Positions 34,544-45,289 of a DNA stretch of 64,000 nt are shown here, piece after piece. Both the position numbers and the translations under genes were made by a program. This DNA comes from Arcuatula senhousia (lineage: Eukaryota > Mollusca > Bivalvia > Mytilida > Mytilidae), in assembly GCA_963971305.1 (NCBI GenBank), contig OZ020304.1, positions 16,970,103-17,034,102 on the forward strand. The letters run 5' to 3'. A model generated the notes under the pieces. That model was not told the origin of the DNA. It made no database searches and saw only the letters and a program-made list of their open reading frames with translations. The stretch's first letter is position 1, and each line of letters starts with the position of its first letter.

Positions 34544-36635
34544 GAATAGTAGATTTACTAATTGGATTAGTCTTTTGACTGACTTTGAATCGGTAAAGGG
34601 TAAAAATCTCCTTTCTTGATTCTTTTAAATTTCTTGTATGAGTCGTAGTTTTTAACTGTGTTTCAAACAAACAAACAAATGATATAACAATACCGAGCAA
34701 AACACATATTTAATAATATAACTTGTCAACAGTTGAAGTTAGCGTAGTTACCAATAATCATATCGATATTGGAACAAGACCTTCATAATTTGACTTTAAA
34801 TATGATGCAATCTGTAGTCTAATTTATTGACGCACGATTCTATACCAATATAGTTTGTCTGGATTAAGAATTCCAAAATAGTTTCCAATCAATGATAGCA
34901 TATTATTTTTGTGTGTATAAGTCCGATTAGGCCTACGACAAAATCAGTTTACAAAAGAAACACTACTATTAAGGGTTGTTACAATTCGAATGACATGTTT
35001 AATATTTGACCGCCTTTTGTAGTCTAGTATGTAGAGCTTACATTACATATACAAATAGGGTTAAGAAGCTTTATATATAAACATCGTAGATTATGTTATC
35101 TTGTTACGTTGTTTGTAACAAGATGACTTTTTGCGTGATTTTTTTTTGGTTCAAGTTGTACATTAAACTAAGCATGAGAAACCCTAAAAACCTTCCATAT
35201 AAACCTATGTGAGTAGAATTGTTTGGTTGATCACGGAAAAAAGGGTGTGTTATACTTACATGTAGGTTAAATTATAGATTTAATTTTATTTTTATGAAAA
35301 AGTACGATATTATCATGACATTTTTTACGCATAGACATCAAGAAATGAGCATACCAAATCATCATGAAATTATACTACTGGGTTCAGTGATTGCATGCTA
35401 AAAATGTTGCAAGACGGGGTACTATGTCCTTTGGGCGTATAATATGTATTCTTGTTTGATGGGCACGAGTCATCGTGTAAATCGAATATTTTTGTCACAA
35501 TTGGTAAAAGGTGCCTTTATCATGTAATTCGCGTCTATTACGGACTGATGTATTTATTTGACATGCTCGGATTTTTTTAAAATGTCTAAAATAATGTCAT
35601 GCCGTTGTCATCTTTTTGCTTCGCATCAAGGTGCGAAGCTATTAATTTCATAGGATATTCACGCCATCTTGAAAGAATCAATCACTTATGAACGCGTTGA
35701 TTGGCTGTTAAATAAGATTGCAAAAGTAACATATCGTTTCATTGGCTACCCAATAACTATTACCGTGAATCAGTTACGGAGAAGAGACGATTTGATCGTG
35801 ATAAGGCTATTTTGTGTACTGCAGAACTGGACACGGTACAATTTGATGTTTACCGTTGATTAAAATTGCATTGACAAATCCACTAAAATAGTTGATCACG
35901 TGTATTTATTGATCGCCGAGCAAGAATGGATTACATAAATTTTGTTGTAATCAACAGATTTTTCATATCATTTATAAGTCCAGATTCTTGCTGTGTTTTT
36001 TCATCCAAATATAAGCTTTTTTTCTCTGATAAACACTTTGGGTTAATACAAAAGCATAATGACTTCGTTCTGAAAAGTTCGGCTCTACATACTATATAGT
36101 TTCTGTTCATGTCTGTTTTAATAATAGTTTCATGGTTATTTACTTAAGTTGTTCTTTAATAAGTACATGTACATTTTACATCACATTTCTTTTCATCTGA
36201 CTCGTGAGCATTAACATTTTAGCCATGTTCTTAGATATATACACATAAGTCTTTTTTCTTGTAGGGGCTATTCCAGCATACAAATATAGGACACATTTGC
36301 TTTAAATTGCAACTATGGACGGGTTACCAATACTTGTGCACGTTCAGTGTATTTTAAAATTCACTTGCAATGTGTGCAAAGCGACAAATAAGAGTCACTT
36401 TTTCAATATCCCCGGTCTTGCAAAGTGGTGCTGTGGCGTCACAAAAATTTTTCATCGCAGTTTTTCGGTAACTATATATCATTTGCCAAGTATGGATTTC
36501 TTCTATATCAAGCATTTTTTTTTCGTAACCCTTCTGCTTCTTGTTTACCGAATATCTTAAGACTGTCGCGTGAAAGTAATATACATGTATCACAGATTTC
36601 CAGGCAACTTCAGGTCATAGTCCTTTTATAATTAT
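34544..36635. other. AT-rich stretch, no gene seen
   Basis: About 2.1 kb. A perfect short hairpin GCTTCGCA-TCAAGG-TGCGAAGC lies near 35619-35640. Overlapping frames on both strands around 36.3-36.6 kb are not recognisable. A lone AGGGGCTATTCCAG near 36263 resembles the end of the 28.3-kb small transposon but has no partner. Confidence 0.45.
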
Positions 36636-37081
36636 CATTATAGGAGGTAGCTTAATGTACCGGTGGTGTAGTGGTTAACGCGTCGGGCTACTAACACCGT
36701 GGTTCGTGGTTCGATCCTCGTCTGGGGTGAAAATTTCATGAACCAATTTTCTGACTCTCTCTTGACACCATTTGCGAGGATGGTCTCAAGAACCGATGCT
36801 AGTCCTTCGGAAGGGACGAAAAAAGGTTGTCCCGTGTATGGGAGAGCAATACCCCATGCACGTTAAAAACCCCTTTGTAGAGTTCGATAAGAGTAGGCTC
36901 AATGGGGGCCGCTACAAAGGCCACACTCGAAATCTGCTAGCTGGAGAGGGATTAATATAAGCATTAAGCTTGTTTCCCAATCCAGGGTAAATAAATATGT
37001 TTAAACTAATTTAATAGGAGGTAGCTTAATGTACGTGTCTATAAATTTATAGACACGTACATTTAGCTACCTCCTATAATG
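36636..37081. repeat. 72-bp near-perfect palindrome split by a SINE
   Basis: With the SINE and one target copy removed, the sequence reads as a palindrome of two 36-base arms: CATTATAGGAGGTAGCT, one mismatch, then ATGTACGTGTCTATAAA and its complement. The right arm is intact at 37046-37081. The left arm is interrupted at 36660. Such a sequence would form a strong hairpin. It may be a miniature foldback element in its own right. Confidence 0.85.
36661..37013 (+). mobile_element. Full-length tRNA-derived SINE with 21-bp target duplication
   Basis: The head is tRNA-like. It has box A TGGTGTAGTGG at 36664-36674 and box B GTTCGATCC at 36709-36717, at a normal spacing, inside GGTGTAGTGGTTAACGCGTC and GTGGTTCGATCCTCG. 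The body includes CCCATGCACGTTAAAAACCC, GTAGAGTTCGATAAGAGTAG and GGGGGCCGCTACAAAGGCCA. The tail is AT-rich (GGGTAAATAAATATGTTTAA). A 21-base target duplication (core TAGGAGGTAGCTTAATGTAC) flanks it at 36640-36660 and 37014-37034, proving retroposition and fixing both ends. It would be transcribed by RNA polymerase III from the internal promoter. The 62-codon frame over the body is spurious. Confidence 0.93.
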
Positions 37082-37377
37082 CTCTATTGTGTCATACAAG
37101 TGTATACCGGTACACGAAGCCCATTTACTTTGTTTACCAACTATCAAAAGTCGGATGCAACATGTGTCTTCCATTATATAGTTAAGTTTCAATATCACGA
37201 TGATATTCCTTATGCATTTAATTAAAGGCATGTTCCTGATGCATTCTATATAGTTCTGGTAGACCATTGACTTGTATTTTTTTAAAAATATTAACTAATA
37301 TTTTTAAATGCCGCTACGGCGAAGCTTCCCCAGCTTTTTGAAAAGCTAAAACTTGTTTTAATTTATAGTCAAGTGTT
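37082..37377. other. AT-rich stretch, no gene seen
   Basis: No supported feature. Confidence 0.4.
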
Positions 37378-39330
37378 AGAAAGTGATGATAGTGATACTG
37401 AGGCAACGAACTTGATATTTTGAGTTCATAACGGTATGTGACTTTAACATGAGATGTAGGTGAAAAAAGCAAAGAAGTACCAATATGCCATTTTAATGTC
37501 GTAAGTCCGCAATCAGTTTATATTACAGCCAAGCAGTCATGCAATGCTTTATTTAAGATAAAATTTAACGCAGTCGGAGACATTGAAATTACATCTGGAT
37601 GAAGGAAGCGAAATTATTCAAATATATAGGACATGAAATAGGTGTCTTCAGTACAAAAAGAAAATAAAAATAATCGTGTTTATTTTTTTTAAATGTAAGC
37701 ATAGACTTTTTGAAAGGACCATGGCCATTATCCCCTGTATTTAGTTCATAGAATTTGATGGTGCTTTAAACATTTAAAAAGCTATTTATAGATATTTAAA
37801 GTCTTCATTCATAAATCCTATTTTATATCACAAGGTGAGTCCCAATCGAAGTCACTTTTAATTACGGTATGCTGGTTGCATTCGTTTATGTAGATATTGT
37901 TATAAAAATGACCCAAAACCTCTTTTTCATAAATTAGAAGAAAGTATAAAATGAAAGAATAAAAGTTAAAACATTATTAACCGTATAACACAATGTTACT
38001 TTTTAACTTATATATTATAGTATTACCAAGCAAAAGCTAAAATGTACACTAAGTGTCATATTCGATTTTGCTGGGAAAAAAGTGAAATAAAACGGCAAAT
38101 CTTAGAAAGACGTAATTGACTTTTAATTTAGCATTAAAAATATGATTATCTCTATAATTGAGATACAGAAGGACAAAATAGAACACTCCGTTCAAGATTT
38201 GAACTTAAACTGTCAATATAGAATCTTGCAAAACACTGTATTAGTAATAGTATAAGATTTAAATACCAACGACTTAACTCACTGAGCTATCGGAGACATA
38301 CTGTAGCAGTGAAAAAAATAAACATTTAAAGTTTTGTATTCTTTTAATTTGTAATTTTTATGTTAAAAAGTTAATTTTTCGTTAGAAGGACATCAACAAC
38401 CAAAATCTTTTAAAATGCATATTATTCTCATTTAACCATTCTACTCAAAACCTCAAAAATCATGTTGGTTGTGTGTGTTCTTCATGGGGGATTCCCATAT
38501 TTAAGAGGCGAATTTTAAGCAAAAATGTGCAAAATGCATTTTCTTAGATTTGCAGGACAAAATATCACTGGTCGGAAGGTTTTGAATATTGTTGATTTTT
38601 ATTTACGTCATCGCGATGACCCCACTCTACACATTTTTATAACATAGAGAGTATTTTGTAAAACTTTTGAAATTGGCCCGTCTATGGTCAGAATTACAGG
38701 GAAAATGGCCATGATCCTTTCTCAAAGAAGTGTATTTGAAATAAAAACATACAGTAGTATTAATTTTCGTAAAAAAACGTGAGAAGTAATTTATAGCCTG
38801 TTTAATACAAACATTGTTCTTAATTTTTAAGATGTTGATACTTAAATGTTGATGTAGATTTCAGACATTTATAAAGCTATCACAGAGTCTTCCCGATAAT
38901 GATTTCCCCTGATGTGTAGATATAAAAAGATGTAAGTTATGTTTGATATTTTGCCTTTGATTATGCTATCTATTAGCGATTTCTCATGAATTATAATATA
39001 GAATCAGGTTTAGCATGCTTAATGTTATAGTAACTTTTTTACAAGATAAATGTCAACATCCTCATTGTAGGTCGGATAACCGTTCAGTGTAAATATTCGG
39101 TCAAGTTTAACTTATTTACCTTGTTGGTCACATTGAAGGCTGCTTGCTGTTTTGCATTGTGGATTTTTTATTGCCGTTTATATTGTAGTTTGTTGTGTGT
39201 ACTCTTTTCCACCTCTTACTATCTCCTATCTTAGTGTGTGCTTTTCCGAAGACTTTGTGCTATTCGTTTGATTCTTCCACTTCATGTATTTATTATTTTT
39301 TAAAGGTTTCCATCAATTTGAAAGATGTAA
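37378..39330 (+). repeat. Segmental duplication copy X, first part
   Basis: Shares long collinear sequence with 50508-51640. Examples are ATACTGAGGCAAC, GGTATGTGACTTTAACATGA, GGTGTCTTCAGTACAAAA, ATTTATAAAGCTATCACAGA, CGATAATGATTTCCC, ACAAGATAAATGTCAACATC and CTTAGTGTGTGCTTTTC. Copy X has an extra inverted-repeat element at 37713-38720. It also has about 100 extra bases near 39122-39220 where copy Y reads straight through. No open frame is conserved between the copies, so the duplicated DNA looks non-coding. Confidence 0.85.
37713..38720. mobile_element. 1-kb inverted-repeat element inside duplication copy X
   Basis: Left end AAAGGACCATGGCCATTATC; right end, complemented, AAAGGATCATGGCCATTTTC, continuing CCTGTA on both. 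Copy Y lacks the segment, which supports insertion after the duplication. No coding capacity. Near 38268-38300 the minus strand reads GATAGCTCAGTGAGTTAAG, resembling the 5' part of a tRNA (box A), but no matching box B follows. Target duplication not clear. Confidence 0.75.
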
Positions 39331-39420
39331 CAATGGGCATCCGAATATCAAAAAGTTCGAAAGATGAAACCAGTAAACACCAACGAGACAGCAAGAACAA
39401 ACAGAGAAAAGTTAAATTAA
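39331..39420 (-). repeat. 3' tail of reverse transcriptase element, lineage I
   Basis: CAATGGGCATCCGAATATCA, AAAGTTCGAAAGATGAAACC and AGTAAACACCAACGAGACAG match the tail seen at 10.9, 24.6 and 51.64 kb. The same tail lies at the same place in copy Y (51640-51735), so this insertion predates the X/Y duplication. Confidence 0.75.
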
Positions 39421-39727
39421 TACCCCCATCACACTGGGACAAAGGCCAACAAGTTCTCAGTAAGGCGAACAAGTTCTCAGTACGTTCTTAGAACATAGTT
39501 AAAACGGGATAAAAATGATTGCTTCTATGTTTTTACTACGATTACTTTTCTTCTTTACAAAGATCACACAACGTCTTTAAAGCGTTCAACCAAGGTTCTT
39601 CTAGGTCTACCAAGTCCTAATTTCGTGTCTTCTACGTTCATCACGTCCTCACTTTGATCTAGCTACGTCCTCGCTACTACTGCACTGCGACCATTCAGTT
39701 TACAGTACGTCAATAGAAAGTTTGCAA

Positions 39728-41803
39728 TATATTTTACTAGTATATAAAGTTAAACAAGAAGATTATTCTACTCTTATGCATGTGTTAGCCTTAGTTTTGA
39801 AATGGAACGTACCATGTTTAATACAATATGGTTGCATTCAGTGTTCCTTTTAGGTGTGTTTGGTTTTGTTTTGTGACTGTTGGGTGTTTAATAATATAAA
39901 CAAAATGCGCATAAGACGGTTTCACTAAAACAAAAATAAAAACTTATAAATTTCATAACTATTTGAAATGGGACGTTTTTCTGGGTATGTTACTTGTCAA
40001 TTTCCTGTTTAACGAGTTATCTTGAACTCGGCGGGAACCCAGTAATTCTGGTCTTGTATATAGTAAGATTTACGGTGGAGATATTCAAGGGTTTTTTTGT
40101 GGTTTGGAGAAATCTTATTTTATTGCCAAATTGTAGTTAACACGAGATTCCAGCTCCAACTTTATTTGAACAAGACGATTTTATTAATTGATAAGGTTTT
40201 TTTATCGGGGGGTATGTTGCCGTACAACTTGAGCGTATTTCATTGGTCTGTAATAGACGAAACGAGCATATGCTACGCATTTAATTAAAACTTTAAGGCT
40301 CATACACGGTCTAAGGATGTTCAAAGGAAAGATCCAAATTATCTTTAGTTGGGGAATGGATATGTTCTTGTCCATACTGATTTTCCATATCGTTTCGGTT
40401 TTGTTTAATTTTGTCTTATCCTGAATAGAGCACAGTGGGTATCCTGAATTATTTTTCTGACAAAAGATACAATCCTGCCTTTTGATGTTAAATTTACCCA
40501 TAGCCTAAGCTTACAAATCAAATGGGTGTTTCATTCATTTGGATATATGTGTTGAGAAAATAAAAAAAGAAAAAAGAACATTTTAAAAATGGGTCAAACA
40601 TAGAAATGGCCGGATTTCGTTAAAAAGAAAGCAGATAAACGTCAGACTTGAAATCAAATTCCATTTAAGGGAGCCCATGATGATGGTGTTTACCAAATAT
40701 AAAGCGTCTCTGGTGAGTAGCTAGTGAGCAAACTAGTACGAAACATTAAATTGTCCACTAATGAACATGTCAACAAATTAAAGTAAGTAAACAGGAAGTA
40801 AATGAGCGACAAACCTGATAACGAATCATACGTTATAAAAGCCCATGCTGATGCTGCTTACTAAATAACCCATGCACGTTAAAGAACTTATTTTTTGTAG
40901 AGTTCGATAATAGTAGGCTGAATGGGGCCCGCTACAATTGCCACACTGGTCAGCAAACTGCAAACGGGGCAGGGATTCACAAAAGCATCAAGCTTGTTTT
41001 CCATTCCAGAATTAATCAATACGTTTTTAAACCAAATATCAAAAGGCTATGATTAGTAGGTGCTGAGGAAACTGGTAATTACAAAAAAAAAGTTTTCCGC
41101 CCGCCCGACATTTACCATATATCCCTGGAAATTTTACTCCGTGAAATCTGACCAATTTCATCTTGCTAGTACATTGTCTTAAATCCACATGCAGTATTTT
41201 TTATGCACACATATTTTACAGGAAGCTATTCCGGGCGAATAATTAAAAATAAATGTGTGGTTTATGCCCTTTTTGTCTATTAAAGACCAATAAGAGACAC
41301 TAAAGACAAAAGTTGTACAACAACAATACCAAAAAACAAAAACAAAATAAACATAATAACTAATTAAAATCATCCGGTTTAAATAGCACAAATGAAGCAT
41401 CGCCTCGTATATACTTCAAGTGCATGGACAATTAAGAAAGTTTTGTTTAAACCCCAAAAGACTTTGATATTTGTCGCCGTAAGTTTTACTATATACAAGA
41501 ATAGTATATAAATTATGGGACAGGCTGAATAAAAACGCGAGATAACCAGGTTTTGTGGCACTAAACTTTCCCTTTTCATTGCGACTTTAGAATCCATGTG
41601 CGACATCAACTCAAAACATTACGATTGTAAAAAACAATTTATGCAATTTTCACTATACATTAAATTAGTTTGTCAATTATAGGTGGCTAACGGTGGGTAA
41701 ATGAAGCGTCACGCAGCTTTGAGAGGTTTGTAGAGCTATCTAAAATAAAATCAGACATCGATTTTTGCGTGTAGGTGATAATGCTGTCATTGTTTTAAAA
41801 CTG
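39728..41803. other. Core of element A, no gene seen
   Basis: About 2.1 kb between the arms of element A. It contains a SINE fragment (40865-41035) and two direct copies of a ~27-base phrase (GCCCATGATGATGGTGTTTA at 40673 and GCCCATGCTGATGCTGCTTA at 40841). Several short frames on both strands are unrecognisable. Confidence 0.5.
40865..41035 (+). mobile_element. 5'-truncated SINE of the same family as 36661
   Basis: Shares CCCATGCACGTTAAAGAAC, GTAGAGTTCGATAATAGTAG, GAATGGGGCCCGCTACAA, CATCAAGCTTGTTTTCCATT and the A/T-rich tail with the body and tail of the full-length SINE. The tRNA-like head with boxes A and B is absent, so it is not transcribable by itself. Confidence 0.85.
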
Positions 41804-42759
41804 TTGCAAACTTTCTAAAGAGGTATTGCAAACGAACAAGCCGTAGCACAGTCGCAACAAGAACGTAGTTGGAACTTAGTGAAGACGTGATGAACGTCGA
41901 AGACACGTAGTGAAAACATGCTGAACGTAGAAGACACGTAGTAAAAAATTGATAGTCCTAGAAGAAATTTGGTTGTAAGGACGTAGACAATTCGTATTGA
42001 AAACCTAAGAGCAATATTATTATCCCGTTTGCACTGCGTTTTAAGAGGGTGTACACGGTAGGTCCCGTGTCCGGCGACAGGATTGTTTTTTCGAGAGGAA
42101 TTGTCCAGTTTTTTCGAGAGAGGTCCAAGTTTTTTCGCCTGTCCGTTTACTAAAAATGCTTAAATTCTCAATTGTAAGTGAAACAAAACAAAAAAGAGGA
42201 ATAAAAGTATTCAAAATGTTCAAATTATTACTTTTCTTCCAAAAACGTCCGTAAAGAAGCATCAGTTAATGATTTATTTAAATTGACCAGGTTTTTTTCG
42301 AGAGGCACAACAACTTGTCCGGTTTTTTTCGAGAGGTGTCCTGGTTTTTTGAAAATTTTGACTAGAGAGAGGAATTGGTTTTGTGGAAACTATACGACTT
42401 AAATGGAAACTAATATCCCTCCTACTCAATAAACATACATTTAAACACATTACATGCAAAATATCAAGTTTGTTACTATCTTTAAAGCATAAGTAGACTG
42501 CCCAAATGCATTCTCTGACTTATCTTTGAAGACTAAATTAGTATTTTGACAAAATTAGTTGAATGGTACATTTGTGACTTTCTTGACGTGCTTTAATAAA
42601 TAACTGGTTTCTAAAAGAGCGATTGTTACAGTGGGAAAAATTTTGAAAGGTAACTGCAATCTTGTTTTTGTACCTTTTCAAGTCTTTGAAGCTATAAAAT
42701 CTACATGTATGTCAGAAACAAATAAATACAAAAAGAGCATTTTCCACTGGTGCATTCTG

Positions 42760-42965
42760 TTATTTCAAGAGTTTGCGGGTGCTTTGGAATATGGGATATT
42801 TACATATTTATTCCTGGAATACGGGATATTTGAGGCAAAACAAACTGGGATATAGAATATTTAAATCTATTCTATTTACAGGGATATAGATTAAGACAAA
42901 AACTCTATTTTGGATACGGGATATTTGATAAAAACATTAGGGAATATGATCATGAGATATTGGAA
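42760..42965 (+). repeat. ATACGGGATATTTGA degenerate repeats inside element C
   Basis: The phrase GGAATATGGGATATTTACAT and its variants (GGAATACGGGATATTTGAGG, GGATACGGGATATTTGATAA, ACTGGGATATAGAATATTTA) recurs at irregular spacing over about 200 bases. Non-coding. Confidence 0.6.
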
Positions 42966-43019
42966 CCCCTTAACGTATACATATGTATGTTAAGATACAG
43001 AAACTTAAATAGCATTTGA

Positions 43020-43860
43020 ATCTCATACTCTTATGTTTGTTTTATGTCCAGTCGACACTATTTCAGTCATAATCAGCAGGACAAGAGCTAATTGAAACAC
43101 CAAAATTAATTATGTAGACCCACCCAGGACACAGACCCATGTATGTCATTCGAAGGACCCATGCACGACCACAAACCAGAAGTAAAACGAACCAACTCAC
43201 AAGATAGCCCAATGTACCCTTAACGCACCATAGGCCAATGCATCCAGAAAGTGACGAAATCCTCCCTCAAAAGTTTCGCACAATTAGGAACCCTTCCATA
43301 TGGTGACTGACAAAGGAGAACCCTTACCCGAAATGAGGTCATACTAGATGGAACATCTACCTGTGTGGGATATAGCCAACTCATAACAAGTTTCACATAA
43401 CCATCCTTTATCTGGGGAAAATACAATGCTGAATCCTGTTTGAACCTATACTCACTGAGAAAGAGAAGCGGGATTGGAGTGGGAAACAAACGATCTGTAA
43501 ATTTTGAAGATCACTGGAAAAGGGAAGAGGTGGGTAGGTGCGGAAAATTTAGCCTGTGACGGTGCACAATGGGATATTTTACTTGCATGATCCTTGGAAC
43601 TCTCCACGCACGTTGGTCCAATATGGTTAACGGTCAAGTTTCCGCATAAGTATAGCCAGATAAACCGGCATTTATTATGACAGGGCTGCCCCATTCAACC
43701 ACCTGTGGCACACATCCCAGTCGCTTTGTGGGCTAAGTGGCCTAGAAAGATGACAGGATTCTGAGCGCTCTTCAGTGGACTTTTACCGACAAGCTTAGCG
43801 CTGCTGCTAGCCTATTCACCTTCCGGGTCCCGCACGGGAGCATACTCTTATGAAGTTTTT
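43020..43860 (+). repeat. GC-richer interspersed repeat inside element C, copy 1
   Basis: This stretch is visibly less AT-rich than its surroundings. Its last ~230 bases (GTTTCCGCATAAGTATAGCC, CACACATCCCAGTCGCTTTG, CTTAGCGCTGCTGC, TCCCGCACGGGAGCAT) match 61085-61315 in the same orientation. Two overlapping minus-strand frames of 89 and 80 codons cross it; neither is recognisable. It could be cargo of element C or an older nested insertion. Confidence 0.55.
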
Positions 43861-44916
43861 TGTTGAAACTATAATATATACAATAAAGAATAAATACATA
43901 TGTGTAAAAATTAAGACGTACTGAAAGGGCAATCGAGTCTTATATAATCCTTGATAAAACAGCAGACATGAAAGAAGACGACTCTATGATACAAACAAAC
44001 ACATCCAAGAAACAACTACAAGTCAAGTTAAAAGAAGGTAGCCCAGAAACTGTAAGCATTTTCTGCTTGTCGCAACACAAATATTTTGTTTCCAGTCAAT
44101 TATTCTAGCAGGCTATTTTCAATTTATAACAGTTGGTATTTATGCTTAGACAAAAGATTAATGGGTTATGGTTGTAGGCGTCAATTATATGTGCCTGCCT
44201 GTTTATATAGGCTATATAAGGTTGAATTCTTGACTTTAACTGACGTATTCTTGCCCAAAACCCTTGAAATGATAGTTCCGTATTCTTATTTGTTTAACAA
44301 CATACAATGTCTTTCAAAATATGATTTAACAGGTAAACAACACGCACAACTTGTCTATCTAAAGTATGAAAAATCCTGGACCTCTCTTGCAAAAACCTGG
44401 ACGCCTCTTGAAAAAGCCTGGACATGTATTTTATTTTAATTTAAAAATATGTAAGACGCAACTTTTTTGCATCAATGTTCAGGATGCCATAATATAACAT
44501 TGATGTTCACTTATAATGGTTAGCAATCTCGTTCAATATAGTTGTCTTTTAAGGGGCGAAAATGCAAAAAAGTAAAAATTCAAAAAACTTTTATTTAGGA
44601 ATCACATTTTTTTATAGGAATTGGTGTTGTTATACAATATGATAACACTAAAATATGACTACCCGTTGGTAGCACTTTTTCTTCGCTTTCAGCTAAAAAT
44701 CACTAAACATCACCAGAGTTTGCATTTTTATTGATTATTCTCTTGAAAAAACCAGGACAATTGTAAATCCCTCTCGAAAAAACAATCCTGTCGCCGGACA
44801 CGGGACCTACCGTGGTGTAGGTAATCATTGAGTTCGAGCTCGAGTCAGTGTTAGAGTTACGACTCGAGTTCGAGTTAAAGTTCGAGTTAGAGTTCGAGTT
44901 AAAGTTCAAGTTCAAG

Positions 44917-45088
44917 TTTGGCGCCATAAAACCTGGTTTAACCCACCATTTCGTTTGAAATGCCTGTACCAAGTCAGGACCATTGCGATCCACCAAATCT
45001 CCGGTATGACTGATTCGTTTTTGTCATTTTCTCTGGACTATGAGATTGATCATTCCAGTTCGGTAGTTTTGTTATTACCTTTATTTAC
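44917..45088 (+). mobile_element. 5'-truncated lineage II reverse transcriptase tail inserted in element B arm
   Basis: TTTGGCGCC, ACCTGGTTTAACCCACCATT, TACCAAGTCAGGACCATTGC, GACTATGAGATTGATCATTC and GTTATTACCTTTATTTAC match 33105-33282. It splits the GAGTTC-rich left arm of element B between AAGTTCAAG and AGATCGAG, so it jumped after B had formed. Only the 3' untranslated part is present, the usual outcome of abortive reverse transcription. The asparagine/serine-rich minus-strand frame nearby translates the GAGTTC repeat. Confidence 0.8.
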
Positions 45089-45289
45089 AGATCGAGTTAG
45101 TGTTCGAGTTAGATATTTAGCTTGAAATTTAAGCTAACTCGAAACGGTGATTTTAATGGCAAAAATCGAGTTACTACTCGAGTTCGAGTTAGAGTTCGAG
45201 TTAGAGTTCGAGTTAAAGTTCAAGTTACAGATCGAGTTAGTGTTCGAGTTGGATATTTATTTTGATAGGACAATTACATGAATGTTTTT

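Larger units (their letters stand above)
42054..44814. mobile_element. Element C: CAC-ended transposon with 45-bp perfect termini and 5-bp target duplication
   Basis: Both ends read CACGGTAGGTCCCGTGTCCG inward, identical for 45 bases up to TTTTTTCGAGAGG. Further TTTTTTCGAGAGG repeats lie in the left arm and TCTTGCAAAAACCTGG/CTCTTGAAAAAGCC-like units near the right. A 5-base duplication GTGTA flanks it (42049-42053, 44815-44819), and removing it restores the terminal repeat of element B. CAC termini plus a 5-bp target duplication are the features of Transib and RAG-like transposons; no other assignment fits better from the ends alone. The 2.76-kb interior shows no transposase, so it is non-autonomous or decayed. 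The 117-codon frame at 44086-44439 has no catalytic motif I can see. Confidence 0.88.

Noticed and set aside
36263..36282. AGGGGCTATTCCAGCATAC as another copy of the 28.3-kb miniature element
   Set aside because: Only one end resembles the terminal repeat and no mirrored partner was found nearby.
38268..38300. Possible tRNA gene on the minus strand
   Set aside because: Only a box A-like GATAGCTCAGTGAG is present. There is no box B, no acceptor stem and no cloverleaf.
44703..44996. Asparagine/serine-rich 97-codon minus-strand frame
   Set aside because: It translates the GAGTTC-type repeat of element B and the end of element C.
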